Positions 1-8,624 of a stretch of 44,518 nt of DNA are shown here, piece by piece. Under the pieces are notes generated by a model, which ran no database searches, was not told the origin of the DNA, and saw only the letters and a program-made list of their open reading frames with translations. The stretch's first letter is position 1. The number at the start of each line of letters is the position of its first letter. Both the position numbers and the translations under genes were made by a program. Origin of the DNA: Lachnospiraceae bacterium (GTDB lineage Bacteria; Bacillota; Clostridia; Lachnospirales; Lachnospiraceae). The stretch spans positions 1-44,518 of the forward strand of contig JAKSRY010000018.1 in the NCBI GenBank assembly GCA_024403415.1, in the 5' to 3' direction.

Positions 1-53
1 TCCATTCCGGAAAGTAGAGCATTTATTTCGTCTTGTGATAACATTCCATCCAT
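1..53 (-). CDS. fliY: Flagellar motor switch protein FliY/FliN, N-terminal fragment
   Basis: Only the first 17 codons lie in the window; the gene runs off the left edge. The translated start, MDGMLSQDEINALLSGM, has the LSQDEINALL motif. In FliM and FliY this N-terminal motif binds CheY-P, and the adjacent FliM has a matching LSQSEIDNLL. The ATG sits 3 nt after the fliM stop, with a strong GGAGGAG ribosome site inside the fliM end, so translation is probably coupled. FliY is known as a C-ring component that in Firmicutes can also carry a CheY-P phosphatase domain. Whether this copy has the CheC-like domain (FliY) or only the short FliN domain cannot be seen here. The N-terminal motif favours FliY. 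Confidence 0.85.
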   Translation of the reverse strand, partial: MDGMLSQDEINALLSGM

Positions 54-56
54 GCT

Positions 57-1037
57 TTACTCCTCCTCTCTAACTACCGTCGTAATTCTTACGGCATATT
101 TATCCTTGCTCGAACCCGGCAAGGCAGTAAATTTTTTAATATTACCTACATATATGTCCATCTCAGATTCAACTGACGAATCAAGCCTTATCACATCGCC
201 ACGCTGCAATCCAAGAAATTCGTTAACCGAAACTGAAGATTTACCAAGAACAGCTTTGATTGGAACATCCACACGTTTAATAAGTGACTCGATGTGTTCA
301 ACATAGTCAATCGAATCATCTCTCTGCATAGTTGAAAACCAGTACTTGGTATTCAGCTTATCCATTACTTCCTCAAGCGTAAAATACGGAAGACAGATAT
401 TCATAAATCCTTCCGTTTCACCTATTCTGATATTCATTGTAACAATTGCAATCATATCAGAAGGTGCAATAACCTGAGCGAACTGCGCATTAGTCTCAAT
501 TCTCTCCATAATCGGATTAATATCTATAACATTACGCCATGGTTCTTTCATCAGCTGCATACAGATAATCATCATTCTCTCGATGATTGTCATCTCAATT
601 TCCGAAAAGTCTCTGTTCTTCTCGAGCGGATTCCCCTGCCCTCCAAGCATTCTGTCTATCATGGCGAATCCCAGATTGGGAGACAATTCAACCAGAATAT
701 TTCCATTCAATGGCTTAAAATCAACAATTCCGAGTATTACCGGATTTGAAAGCGCATTACTGAATTCGGAAAAGGTAACAGTTTCTGAAGATGCTACCGT
801 CGTCTGTATTGTTTTTCGTAAATATAGCGGCAAATTCGTAGAAATAAGTCGCCCATAATGTTCAAAGATAATTTCCAGAGTTCTAAGATGCTCTTTTGAG
901 AATTTCGCAGGTCTTTTGAAGTCGTAATCTTTGACCTGTTTCTCGTTACTTTCTTGCATCTGGTCTACATCCAGTTCTCCGGATGTAAGTTGCGAAAGCA
1001 GATTATCAATTTCGCTTTGGGACAGTACCTCGCCCAC
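57..1037 (-). CDS. fliM: Flagellar motor switch protein FliM
   Basis: FliM forms the middle of the cytoplasmic C-ring, binds phosphorylated CheY and passes the switching signal to FliG. At 326 residues it has the usual family length. The N-terminal LSQSEIDNLL motif (about residues 5-14) is the CheY-P binding peptide. It is followed by the CheC-like middle domain (about 45-230, with a GGQG-containing loop near 134) and the C-terminal SpoA/FliN-like domain (about 250-320). The start is GTG, supported by an AAAGGAGGTGA site a few bases upstream. It lies between fliL and fliY in the motor block of the fla operon. Nothing in the sequence suggests it is damaged. Confidence 0.97.
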   Translation of the reverse strand: MGEVLSQSEIDNLLSQLTSGELDVDQMQESNEKQVKDYDFKRPAKFSKEHLRTLEIIFEHYGRLISTNLPLYLRKTIQTTVASSETVTFSEFSNALSNPVILGIVDFKPLNGNILVELSPNLGFAMIDRMLGGQGNPLEKNRDFSEIEMTIIERMMIICMQLMKEPWRNVIDINPIMERIETNAQFAQVIAPSDMIAIVTMNIRIGETEGFMNICLPYFTLEEVMDKLNTKYWFSTMQRDDSIDYVEHIESLIKRVDVPIKAVLGKSSVSVNEFLGLQRGDVIRLDSSVESEMDIYVGNIKKFTALPGSSKDKYAVRITTVVREEE

Positions 1038-1072
1038 GGATTCTCACCTCCTTTTCACCCGGCATCAGATTA

Positions 1073-1585
1073 TTACTGATACAAAGTGCTACTGAAGGTA
1101 ACATCAAAGATAAAATCAGACTCGTACAATGCCTGTATTTTCTTCAATATTTCTTCGCAAAGTACACCCGTGTTTGCTTTGGCCTCGTCAATTGTATATG
1201 ATGAGATAATCTTTATTATTTCACCTTTTATAAGGTCTTCCTGCAAAGCAGAACCATACTCAAGGAAATCCGGATGTTCTTTATTCATTGAAAGCGCTAC
1301 CGAAGCCAGCATATAATGATCCTTTTCATCAACACCCTTCTTAAGAGGTATTGTCATATCACTGATAGTATATGTTTCGATATTTTTCATCGAAACCTTA
1401 TCCGGTGCCTCTTCACTTGCAGGATCATCTGTTGCAATTTCAAGATTAATTGTTGTAGCAATATCCGAAACCAGCTGAGCAGTCTTCTTGTTAGTGCTCA
1501 TAACACTAAAAGCCATTATTCCTGTCAGAACAAGATTCACCAACAGCAATGCCAAAATGGCAACTGAAATCAAATTCTTTTTCAT
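1073..1585 (-). CDS. fliL: Flagellar basal body-associated protein FliL
   Basis: FliL is a single-pass membrane protein that surrounds and stabilises the stator units. The ATG at 1585 is chosen over an upstream TTG because GGAGAG lies at the right distance before it; this gives 170 residues. The N-terminus is MKKNLIS followed by one hydrophobic helix (about residues 5-28). The rest is a periplasm-side (outer-face) domain with the weakly conserved FliL pattern, including a Y-x-x-x-S-V-A-L-S segment and a helical region ending in a short C-terminal strand. It lies between motB and fliM, the normal place in Clostridia. The identification uses position, topology and general pattern, since FliL sequences diverge strongly. 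Confidence 0.88.
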   Translation of the reverse strand: MKKNLISVAILALLLVNLVLTGIMAFSVMSTNKKTAQLVSDIATTINLEIATDDPASEEAPDKVSMKNIETYTISDMTIPLKKGVDEKDHYMLASVALSMNKEHPDFLEYGSALQEDLIKGEIIKIISSYTIDEAKANTGVLCEEILKKIQALYESDFIFDVTFSSTLYQ

Positions 1586-1614
1586 TTGAATACTCTCCAA
1601 ATAATATATACTGT

Positions 1615-2424
1615 TTACTTAACCGAACTCAGCGAATTATATATTCTGATTTCTACTCTACGATTAAGTGCGCGTCCTTCAGGCGTACTATTATCGGCAA
1701 TAGGCTGGTATTCACCTCTTCCCGAATGCTTAACCATACTCATATCTATAGTGCTGTTATCTCTAAGGTAATTAAATACCGAAAGAGCTCGTCCTGAACT
1801 CAGCTCATCATTGTTTGAATATTTAGCGCCTGACATAGGTACATTATCGGTATGACCTTCTATTTCAATAATACTTTCCGAATATCTTTTAAGGATAACT
1901 GCTATCTGATCCAACATCGGAATAGCATCTTTTTTAAGTTCAACCTTACCTGAATCAAACAAAAGTGCGCCATTCAATGTTAACTGAACATATTGTGAGG
2001 TAAACTCTATATCAACTTCATTTTCAAGTTTCGCCTCTTTCAGTGCTTCCTCTATCTTTTCAGCAAGATCTTCAGATTCTTCAAGTTTTGCCTTATCTAC
2101 CTCTTCCAAAGCCTGTTCAAGATTTTCAGGCATAACTTCACCATCGTTTTCACGCCCTGTAGAATTAATGTAATTGTCAAGTTCGTTTAACTGGCTGACA
2201 CCGTTGCTGACAAGCATTCCGTCACCAATAGCGGTTGCACCGCTTGTAAATATACTGAATGTCTGATTAAAAGACGCAACTATCAATTCAAACTTCTGCG
2301 CATCCACAGTTGACATTGAAAACAACAATACGAAGAAACACAGAAGAAGATTCATTAAGTCAGCGAATGTCGATTGCCAGGCCGGAGCACCTTTCGGGGG
2401 CTCGGGGGGCTTTCTTTTAGCCAA
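1615..2424 (-). CDS. motB: Flagellar stator protein MotB
   Basis: MotB pairs with MotA to form the ion-conducting stator and anchors it to peptidoglycan. I place the start at the TTG at 2424, giving 269 residues beginning MAKRKPPEPP, because GGAGGTGG lies just upstream and the protein then starts like other MotB proteins; a longer frame begins at 2469. The single membrane helix (about residues 20-42) carries the ion-binding Asp22 in FADLMNLLLCFF. The C-terminal OmpA-like domain has the peptidoglycan-binding IEGHTDN motif and a conserved SSGRALSV segment. The TTG start overlaps the motA stop by 8 nt, so translation is probably coupled. The coupling ion cannot be decided with confidence from this reading. 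Confidence 0.95.
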   Translation of the reverse strand: MAKRKPPEPPKGAPAWQSTFADLMNLLLCFFVLLFSMSTVDAQKFELIVASFNQTFSIFTSGATAIGDGMLVSNGVSQLNELDNYINSTGRENDGEVMPENLEQALEEVDKAKLEESEDLAEKIEEALKEAKLENEVDIEFTSQYVQLTLNGALLFDSGKVELKKDAIPMLDQIAVILKRYSESIIEIEGHTDNVPMSGAKYSNNDELSSGRALSVFNYLRDNSTIDMSMVKHSGRGEYQPIADNSTPEGRALNRRVEIRIYNSLSSVK

Positions 2425-3208
2425 CGCTACCACCTCCGTCATCTGCTGTGGTTCTCTCTGCCGGAGCAAGGAATGATTTAAGTTTTTCTTCTATTACACG
2501 AGGATTTTCACCGGCCTGAATAGAGAGAAGTCCCTCTATCATTATGGTTTTAATCATCATCTCATTAGCATTGTTCAGTTTAAGTTTATTCTGGACCGGA
2601 GCACAAATCCAGTTGGCAAGCAACGAACCATACAAGGTTGTAATAAGTGCTATCGCCATCTGCGGACCGATACTCGAAGGGTCATCCATGTTATAGAGCA
2701 TGTTAACCAGACCAACCAGCGTACCAATCATACCCCATGCAGGACCCATACCGCCAAGATCTTCCCAGAATTTACAGTTTGCATTATGTCTGTCTTCGCA
2801 GGCTACCATTTCGGTTTCAAGGATACCTCTTACAAGGTCCGGATCAGTACCATCAACTATAAGCAGAATTCCCTTTTTCATAAATGCATCATCAAGATCA
2901 TTTGCTGCTTCTTCAAGTGAAAGCAATCCATCTTTTCTGGCAACATTGGAAAGTTCGATAACTTTTGAGATAATGCCTTTAACATCAAATGTAGGGCTTT
3001 TAAAAATCAAAAGTAAGCTCTTTAAGCCGCCTGTGTATCCCTTGATGGAATTCATACACAATACCGCAAAAAAAGCACCACCGAATGTAATAATCGCTGA
3101 TGGCAAATCCAGGTAATGAACGGCACCTTCAATTCCTGCAGAGGAAAGGATACCATAAACTACCATGCCCAAACATAAGAAAAACCCTAAAATTGACGCT
3201 AAATCCAA
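2417..3208 (-). CDS. motA: Flagellar stator protein MotA
   Basis: MotA forms the ring of the stator that pushes on FliG. The 263-residue protein has the expected four membrane helices: two near the N-terminus (about 4-24 and 35-52) and two in the second half, around GGMGPAWGMIGTLVGLVNML and IALITTLYGSLLANW. The large cytoplasmic loop lies between them. The start is TTG at 3208, giving MDLASILGFFLCLG, which matches the usual MotA N-terminus. The ribosome site before it is weak. It follows flbD by 33 nt and overlaps motB by 8 nt. The C-terminal tail is Gly/Asp-rich because it also encodes the motB ribosome site. Confidence 0.96.
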   Translation of the reverse strand: MDLASILGFFLCLGMVVYGILSSAGIEGAVHYLDLPSAIITFGGAFFAVLCMNSIKGYTGGLKSLLLIFKSPTFDVKGIISKVIELSNVARKDGLLSLEEAANDLDDAFMKKGILLIVDGTDPDLVRGILETEMVACEDRHNANCKFWEDLGGMGPAWGMIGTLVGLVNMLYNMDDPSSIGPQMAIALITTLYGSLLANWICAPVQNKLKLNNANEMMIKTIMIEGLLSIQAGENPRVIEEKLKSFLAPAERTTADDGGGSVG

Positions 3209-3241
3209 AGCTCAAACCTACGATTCTGCCCCAAAAAAGTG

Positions 3242-3427
3242 CTATGGAGCACAAATTTCCTTTCTATACGATTTTACAAGATTTCTAATCTCTTGTCTAC
3301 CTTCTTTTACTATTATCTTGCGCCCGGTAGTGAATGCCACCACTGTATCGGGAGTCTCTTCTACCAGTTCTATCAAATCAGCATTCACCAGTACTTTCTG
3401 CCCATTAAGTTTAGTCAATTCAATCAT
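3242..3427 (-). CDS. flbD: Flagellar FlbD family protein
   Basis: This small (61 residues) protein belongs to the FlbD family found in flagellar operons of Firmicutes and spirochaetes, next to motA. It is not the Caulobacter regulator of the same name. I place the start at ATG 3427 because GGGAGGC stands 5 nt before it and because FlbD proteins begin MIExTxLNG; a longer frame from 3493 would add 22 unsupported residues. Visible features are the MIELTKLNGQ start, the NADLIELVEETPDT core and the TTGRKIIVKE strand. Its exact role is not well established; an effect on motor assembly or motility has been suggested for the family. Confidence 0.9.
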   Translation of the reverse strand: MIELTKLNGQKVLVNADLIELVEETPDTVVAFTTGRKIIVKEGRQEIRNLVKSYRKEICAP

Positions 3428-3497
3428 ATTGCCTCCCAATACTAGTCCCATACGTTGTGATGAGTCGGTCATAAAAAAACTTCCGTATAGCACTCAA

Positions 3498-3518
3498 GGG
3501 GAAACTTCCCGTTTCCCC
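3498..3518 (-). promoter_or_regulatory. Stable intercistronic hairpin between flgE and flbD
   Basis: A perfect 8-bp inverted repeat (GGGGAAAC / GTTTCCCC) encloses a 5-nt loop in the 170-nt spacer between flgE and the corrected flbD start. On the minus strand it is followed by only two T residues, so it does not look like a normal terminator. It could protect the 3' end of the upstream mRNA segment or cause partial termination before the stator genes. A TATAAT sequence also lies in this spacer, but I find no convincing -35 partner. Confidence 0.6.
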
Positions 3519-3597
3519 ATAAAAGTACTATTAATTACTGATTTTATATTTTTATCATGGATATTATACTATCCAAATCATTCAGACTGTTACTTTA

Positions 3598-4953
3598 TTA
3601 TCTCTTAAGGTTGGTCAATTCCTCAAGCAGTGTATCTGAAACTGTAATAATTCTTGAGTTTGCCTGGAAACCACGCTGAGTTGTAATCATTTCTGTAAAT
3701 TCAGCTGAAAGGTCAACGTTTGACATTTCCAAAACGCCTGAGTTCATGTATCCGCCACCGGCTGTAATATCAACACCGATATTATCAAAATCGCCGGAGT
3801 TCTGTGTTGCTGAATAGAGGTTGTCTCCTCTCTTTTCAAGACCTGATGCATTAGCAAACTGTGCTGTTGCAATCTGTCCTAACAATCTTGACTGACCATT
3901 GTCATATGTTGCGTAAATCTTACCATCCTTCTGGATAGAAACACCTGACATTTCTCCAAGCTTACGTCCTGATCCAACACCGTCTGTATCACCTCTTGTA
4001 CATGTAATTGTTGACGCACCATTGTTATTGTAGTCAACAAGTGTCTTACAATCGATATTTACCTTAACTCCTGACATTGAATCTACACCTGCAGATGTAA
4101 AATCCAGTGTAAGGCTTAAATCTGTTGAAGTTCCGGCATTTGTAATCTTACCGGTTGTTGTATCAAACTTTAAGAGTGTATCCTTGGCAAAAATGCCCTG
4201 AAGATCTGCATCCGTCATAGCAGTGCCGTCTGACTTCTTAAGTGGTTCGCCTTCCGAATCTGTGATATCTGTAAGATTCATTGTGAACTCGCCATCCTGT
4301 GTTGTGCTGTTAACACGGAATTTAGCTGTATATTTGTAACCGAGCTTATCATAAAAATCAAGTGTTACAAGTTTACCTGCGTTAGTAACATTTGAATCCT
4401 TGCTATCGATAATTCCTGACAACTGAGCCTGAGTTGTTTCCTCAGGAGGATATGTCATATATTTAGGAGACATAATCTGAAGCGGCTTAACAATATCCTG
4501 CTTAATCTTTCCGGTAGAATCATCAGCAAGCCATCCCATAACATTGTAACCTGTTGAAGTCATACAAAGGTTACCGGCTCCATCTACATAAAAGCTACCA
4601 TCTCTTGTGAAGAGATTCTCTTTACCATTACTAACAACGAAGAAGTTTTCACCTGTGATCATCAAATCAAATGGGTTTGATGTTGTCTGTGAAGCACCCT
4701 GAGTTGTAATTGCTGTCTTTATAGATCCGGTCTTTGAACCAAGACCAATCTGTCTTGCGTTAATACCACCTGTTCCGGTAGTAGGGTTAGCACCTGATGC
4801 AGACTGAGTTGTCTGGTACATCAAATCAGCAAAAGACATTGACTGTGACTTATAAGCTGTTGTGTTAACGTTAGCAATGTTATTACCAATAACATCCATT
4901 CTTGTCTGGTGTGTCTTAAGACCTGCAACACCAGAATACAATGATCTCATCAT
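3598..4953 (-). CDS. flgE: Flagellar hook protein FlgE
   Basis: FlgE is the subunit of the flagellar hook, exported by the flagellar type III system. The start is the ATG at 4953 (451 residues), with AGGAGGGT at the correct distance; the reading frame is open further upstream without a ribosome site. The N-terminal D0 region MRSLYSGVAGLKTHQTRMD, followed by GNNIANVNTTAYK, is the signature shared by rod, hook and filament-junction proteins. The C-terminus has the matching FQANSRIITVSDTLLEEL coil. The middle is a Thr/Ser/Asp-rich variable domain. It follows flgD and the small hook-region gene. Length is typical for Clostridia, and the paired D0 helices support an intact gene. Confidence 0.96.
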   Translation of the reverse strand: MMRSLYSGVAGLKTHQTRMDVIGNNIANVNTTAYKSQSMSFADLMYQTTQSASGANPTTGTGGINARQIGLGSKTGSIKTAITTQGASQTTSNPFDLMITGENFFVVSNGKENLFTRDGSFYVDGAGNLCMTSTGYNVMGWLADDSTGKIKQDIVKPLQIMSPKYMTYPPEETTQAQLSGIIDSKDSNVTNAGKLVTLDFYDKLGYKYTAKFRVNSTTQDGEFTMNLTDITDSEGEPLKKSDGTAMTDADLQGIFAKDTLLKFDTTTGKITNAGTSTDLSLTLDFTSAGVDSMSGVKVNIDCKTLVDYNNNGASTITCTRGDTDGVGSGRKLGEMSGVSIQKDGKIYATYDNGQSRLLGQIATAQFANASGLEKRGDNLYSATQNSGDFDNIGVDITAGGGYMNSGVLEMSNVDLSAEFTEMITTQRGFQANSRIITVSDTLLEELTNLKR

Positions 4954-5037
4954 AATTTTGACCCTCCTAAAATAGCTTTTAGGCTTCACCGTTTCCTTCA
5001 TCTGTCAGTCAGAAGGATTCGCCTCCATAAGGTCCGG

Positions 5038-5436
5038 CTAAATAATTACGGCTCCGTCTATGTTTGTAAAAATATTGTCTTCAGTCTCATCACTGTTCAT
5101 TGCTGTTACAACCGTATTATTTGGAACATTTACAATAAACGCAAGTGAATCAACGAGGACCAGTGATTCTCTGATTCCTTTCATCTGGGCTTTTTGAGCT
5201 CCCTGATTCAGTCTGTCCATCTGCGCGTCCGTAAGCTCTATATTTCTCGAAGCCAAACGGTTTGCAGCATGCTTGCTGAATTTAACTTCAGTATCTTCAA
5301 TAGACTTTCTTGTCAGAATATCCTGAAATGAATTTCCTTCGGAAGTCCTTGAAGATACGTTCTGTTTCTTATCATTATTCAGGTAGCGGTTCTGAAGCTC
5401 TTCTATGGATAGGAATCTGTTTGTATTAATATCCAT
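5038..5436 (-). CDS. Flagellar operon protein of the TIGR02530 type
   Basis: A 132-residue protein of the small family commonly annotated as flagellar operon protein, encoded between flgD and flgE in Firmicutes. The conserved block is VKFSKHAANRLASRNIELTD (about residues 52-71), then the RLNQGAQKAQMKGIRESLVLVD helix-strand and a hydrophobic FIVNVPNNTVVTAM strand. The ATG at 5436 has an AGGGAGGT site. The biochemical role is not known to me. The position between the hook cap and the hook suggests a part in hook assembly or export control. It does not look like a hook structural protein, since it lacks the D0 motifs. Confidence 0.88.
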   Translation of the reverse strand: MDINTNRFLSIEELQNRYLNNDKKQNVSSRTSEGNSFQDILTRKSIEDTEVKFSKHAANRLASRNIELTDAQMDRLNQGAQKAQMKGIRESLVLVDSLAFIVNVPNNTVVTAMNSDETEDNIFTNIDGAVII

Positions 5437-5458
5437 ATTGACCTCCCTGTCATATGAC

Positions 5459-6220
5459 CTAGGTTGTTAAAGGATTCTTTGTATCATCCTCAGCTTCTTT
5501 TTCTTCCACATTATTTACATCGTCAGATTTTTCAGATTCTTTAGTATTTTCAGCAGTTTCTTCGGATTTTTTTGAATCTTCAAGCATCTGGGTTATCTTA
5601 TCAACATACTCCTTGAGTTTATCCACATAAGACGAATCAATCATAGACTTCTGATACGGAGTAAGGGCATCATAACCTGTAGCCAGAGCTTCGATTGCAT
5701 CCTTATGACTCAAATTAATTTCAGACAAATCTGGAAGTTTATTAACTGTATTGGCAAAAGCATTTGCCAGGGTAACCGCATCATTATACGAACTGTCAAT
5801 AACCGCAATAACAGAATCCGCAGGATAAAGTTCTCCTCCAACCGAAAGATATGCCTTTCCGCTTTCATATTTCACGTAATCAACAACACCTTCTACAATC
5901 TTCTGTTCCTTGCCCTTTTCAGATGCATCAATCTGAACTGTCTGACCAACATAACCTGATGCTCTTCCAAGATCCATAGATGATGCCATATTCTGAAGCT
6001 GTTCAACCTGCGAGAAAGTTGCATACTGATTAATATACTCAGTATTCGAAGTAGGCTCCAGCGGATCCTGGTATTTCATCTGTGCAACAAGAATCTGCAT
6101 AAAAGCATCTTTATCATATCCCTTGGGACCTGTCGCCTTTGCATCCTTGGCAGCTGCCTGAGCTGTCTGAGCTGTGCTTTCAACAAGTTTTCCATCTTTT
6201 ACAATAGCGCCAACTGACAT
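5459..6220 (-). CDS. flgD: Flagellar hook-capping protein FlgD
   Basis: FlgD is the transient cap that guides FlgE polymerisation. The conserved N-terminal region is visible at about residues 35-85: DKDAFMQILVAQMKYQDPLEP, then NTEYINQYATFSQVEQLQNM. A Tudor-like segment follows around 95-140. The second half (about 145-253) is unlike the usual FlgD Ig-like domain: it is helical, then strongly acidic and Lys/Glu-rich (KKSEETAENTKESEK and on). With 253 residues the gene is of ordinary length, but the C-terminal tail is low-complexity. It sits 24 nt after fliK and 22 nt before the next gene, so it is part of the same transcript. Confidence 0.94.
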   Translation of the reverse strand: MSVGAIVKDGKLVESTAQTAQAAAKDAKATGPKGYDKDAFMQILVAQMKYQDPLEPTSNTEYINQYATFSQVEQLQNMASSMDLGRASGYVGQTVQIDASEKGKEQKIVEGVVDYVKYESGKAYLSVGGELYPADSVIAVIDSSYNDAVTLANAFANTVNKLPDLSEINLSHKDAIEALATGYDALTPYQKSMIDSSYVDKLKEYVDKITQMLEDSKKSEETAENTKESEKSDDVNNVEEKEAEDDTKNPLTT

Positions 6221-6244
6221 ATAAATTCCTTTCTGCCCGGAATA

Positions 6245-7660
6245 CTATGCCGTATAATCGACTGTACTTCCTGTGGCCTTCATCATCTCTCCGGCAAGTC
6301 TTTCTTCTTCAGAAGCTTCTTCCATAAAGAGAGAATCCAAATCGTTTAAGTTAATTCTTCTGGGCTTTCTGTTCTTGCTTTCACCGTTTTCATTTGATCC
6401 GTGTCCTTTGCCTTCCCAAAGATTCGAATCAAAACTTTGCATTTCAACAGAAACCTCAATTGCTGTAACTTTTGTACCCTGAGCCTTAAAGGTCTCGTGA
6501 AGGTCATTAAGCTGTGCCTCTATGGCAGCTCTGACCTGTTCATTCTGAACCTTAAACTCAGCTGTAACTTCACCTGCCTTAGAAACAAGATTTACTTTTA
6601 CATTTCCAAGACTGGCCGGATGTAACTGAAGTGTTATCTCATCAGCTTCAGGCTTAATGTTAACCTTAACATGCTCCAGAATCTGATCCATAATGTTTCT
6701 TGTTTCTTCAGAAACATATGGCGTTTCAACAGCTACACTATTTGTGTTATTCACCAAATTGTCTAAAATCGGATTCTTAACAAGATTTGTCTGGGCGCCT
6801 GCAGAATTATTATCTGTTTCCTCACGCTCACTGACATTTTTTATAACAGAATGGTTATCTGTATGTTCGGATGACTTATTCTCCTGAACCGATTCGCTTT
6901 GACTACCTGTTTTCAAGGTTGTTTCTTCATCATCTGTTTCAGGCTCTTCTTCATAAGTAACATCTGTAACAGGATTTGCCATAATAGATTCTTCATCTGA
7001 ATTAGCTTCAACACTCATTTCGCTATTCGCTGCATTCATCTCTAAAGAATTCATTTTCTCAAGAAAATCTTTTACATCGAGTATCTCCACGTCCATATCT
7101 TCGGCTAAGTCCGCTATAGTGGCGTCCACTACAGTTGTCAGATTGTTAACGAAATCCATCAGGTTTTCATCTGTTACCAATACCATGGGATCCTGTTCAC
7201 CACTAAGTTCAAGAACCATGTTACCCATATTGGAAGCATCCAGCAGTGACACAAAAGAAAGTGCTAACGTTTCCATTGCCTCTTCTACCTTTTCAACTGT
7301 TTCATCAAAAATATCGGCAATTTTTTCTGCAACAGTCTTTCCTGCTTCTTCAAAGGTTCTTACATTTTCCTCATCGTTTGTGATTCCAACCGAATCATCT
7401 TTAACCTCGACTTTATTGGCTTTAGTCTTTGAAACATCCATTTTCTCGACTTTGCCATCTTTTTCAGGCTTACTGATGGGGTTTGGCTTTTTCTCGAGCT
7501 TAGAGTCTTTAGATCCAATGTCTTTCATTCCCTGGCCATCTTCTGCCTTTGTCATCATATCCGAAAAACTCATTTTACTCTTAATACCATTATTCTGAGT
7601 TTTTCCGGTATTGACGAAAGTCATTATCGATCCCAGGTCCTTAATTGATCCACCGGTCAT
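6245..7660 (-). CDS. fliK: Flagellar hook-length control protein FliK
   Basis: FliK measures hook length and switches export specificity from hook to filament. The 471-residue protein has a long, acidic, low-complexity N-terminal part (about 1-310, rich in Glu, Asp, Ser and Val), as expected for the molecular ruler. The compact C-terminal Flg_hook domain (about 325-420) shows LQLHPASLGNVKVNLVSKAG and the later VRAAIEAQLNDLHETFKAQG pattern. The ATG at 7660 follows a strong AAGGAGGAG site. The gene lies between the motE-like gene and flgD, its standard place. The acidic region gives little sequence conservation, so the call rests on the C-terminal domain. Confidence 0.94.
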   Translation of the reverse strand: MTGGSIKDLGSIMTFVNTGKTQNNGIKSKMSFSDMMTKAEDGQGMKDIGSKDSKLEKKPNPISKPEKDGKVEKMDVSKTKANKVEVKDDSVGITNDEENVRTFEEAGKTVAEKIADIFDETVEKVEEAMETLALSFVSLLDASNMGNMVLELSGEQDPMVLVTDENLMDFVNNLTTVVDATIADLAEDMDVEILDVKDFLEKMNSLEMNAANSEMSVEANSDEESIMANPVTDVTYEEEPETDDEETTLKTGSQSESVQENKSSEHTDNHSVIKNVSEREETDNNSAGAQTNLVKNPILDNLVNNTNSVAVETPYVSEETRNIMDQILEHVKVNIKPEADEITLQLHPASLGNVKVNLVSKAGEVTAEFKVQNEQVRAAIEAQLNDLHETFKAQGTKVTAIEVSVEMQSFDSNLWEGKGHGSNENGESKNRKPRRINLNDLDSLFMEEASEEERLAGEMMKATGSTVDYTA

Positions 7661-7745
7661 TTACTCTCCTCCTTATTCAATTGTCTTTCTGCACAAGGCA
7701 GTTTTTCAAGGTACATATATATTATCGGAGTCCCCGATTCAAAAC

Positions 7746-8624
7746 TTAATCCTCAGGGTCCATAATTTTTGTAATTTTTGCAGCAATCTCCGAATTCATT
7801 ACTCCGAGTATTTTACCTCTGTCGGTAGCATCCATAACTCCCAGAATTCTTGCAACAAGTTCAAGATTATCTGTCATCATTTCAAAGATAGCTGCTGCCT
7901 CCTTCGGTTTCATCTCTGAATATGCCTTGGCATAATCCTTTATTTCCTTCGTTTCTTCAAGCTGTAGTGCTACCTGTTTATAAAGATATTCTGCCGTAGA
8001 CGGATCCATTGATTCATAAAACTTTTTATATGCATCAAGTCCTGGGCCTTTATCTGCATAAACAACCTCTTCATAGAATTCATTTTTTATTCTCTGGAAT
8101 TCAAGTTGAGCATCCTCGAAAGTTTTAAGTCTTTCGATTTCTGCTTTCATGGCCGTGATATCCTCTGAATTAACGTCATCATTAACCTTGGCTCTTTCCA
8201 GTTCAAGTTCAAGTTCGTGCACTCTGTCCACAGCTTCCTTCAGGTCGGAATATCCGCCGTAGGTTCCTTCTCCTTCATCATCAACAACAGTTTCATCAGC
8301 ATCCGGAAGAATAAGATTAAGAACCGGAACATCTTTAAGTATTGGTCTCAGCACTGAAGAACCAAATCCGCCAAGGTCAAGTTTGATAACCAGACACAGA
8401 ATTGCAATCCATATGATAACAATAACAAAAGTAACCGCAAATACAGAACCACCGCCACGTTCCTCATCTTCTTCTATTCCGGCTTCCATGGCTGCAATCT
8501 CTTTAGCTCTCTTCTTTGCTGCCTTCTTCTGTTCCTGCTGCTCTTTGTTAAATTTATTTTTCTCTTCTTTAATTCGTGCGCGTTCGGCTTTAGCCTGTTC
8601 AGCGCTCATTGGTTCGTTAGCCAT
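7746..8624 (-). CDS. MotE-like membrane protein with MgtE N-terminal domain
   Basis: A 292-residue protein encoded between fliJ and fliK. It starts with a very charged Lys/Glu/Ala-rich cytoplasmic stretch (about 5-58), then one membrane helix (about 60-82, FAVTFVIVIIWIAILCLVIK). A coiled coil follows (about 130-175, LELELERAKVNDD region). The C-terminus is an MgtE_N-type helical repeat domain (about 210-290), with EMKPKEAAAIFEMM and NSEIAAKITKIMDPE. The same arrangement is seen in MotE-type flagellar proteins of Firmicutes and alphaproteobacteria, where MotE acts as a chaperone for periplasmic motor proteins. Here this role is an inference. The ATG follows the fliJ stop directly. Confidence 0.85.
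   Translation of the reverse strand: MANEPMSAEQAKAERARIKEEKNKFNKEQQEQKKAAKKRAKEIAAMEAGIEEDEERGGGSVFAVTFVIVIIWIAILCLVIKLDLGGFGSSVLRPILKDVPVLNLILPDADETVVDDEGEGTYGGYSDLKEAVDRVHELELELERAKVNDDVNSEDITAMKAEIERLKTFEDAQLEFQRIKNEFYEEVVYADKGPGLDAYKKFYESMDPSTAEYLYKQVALQLEETKEIKDYAKAYSEMKPKEAAAIFEMMTDNLELVARILGVMDATDRGKILGVMNSEIAAKITKIMDPED

Noticed and set aside
3521-3597. Internal promoter before flbD
   Set aside because: A TATAAT is present but no acceptable -35 lies 16-18 nt upstream.
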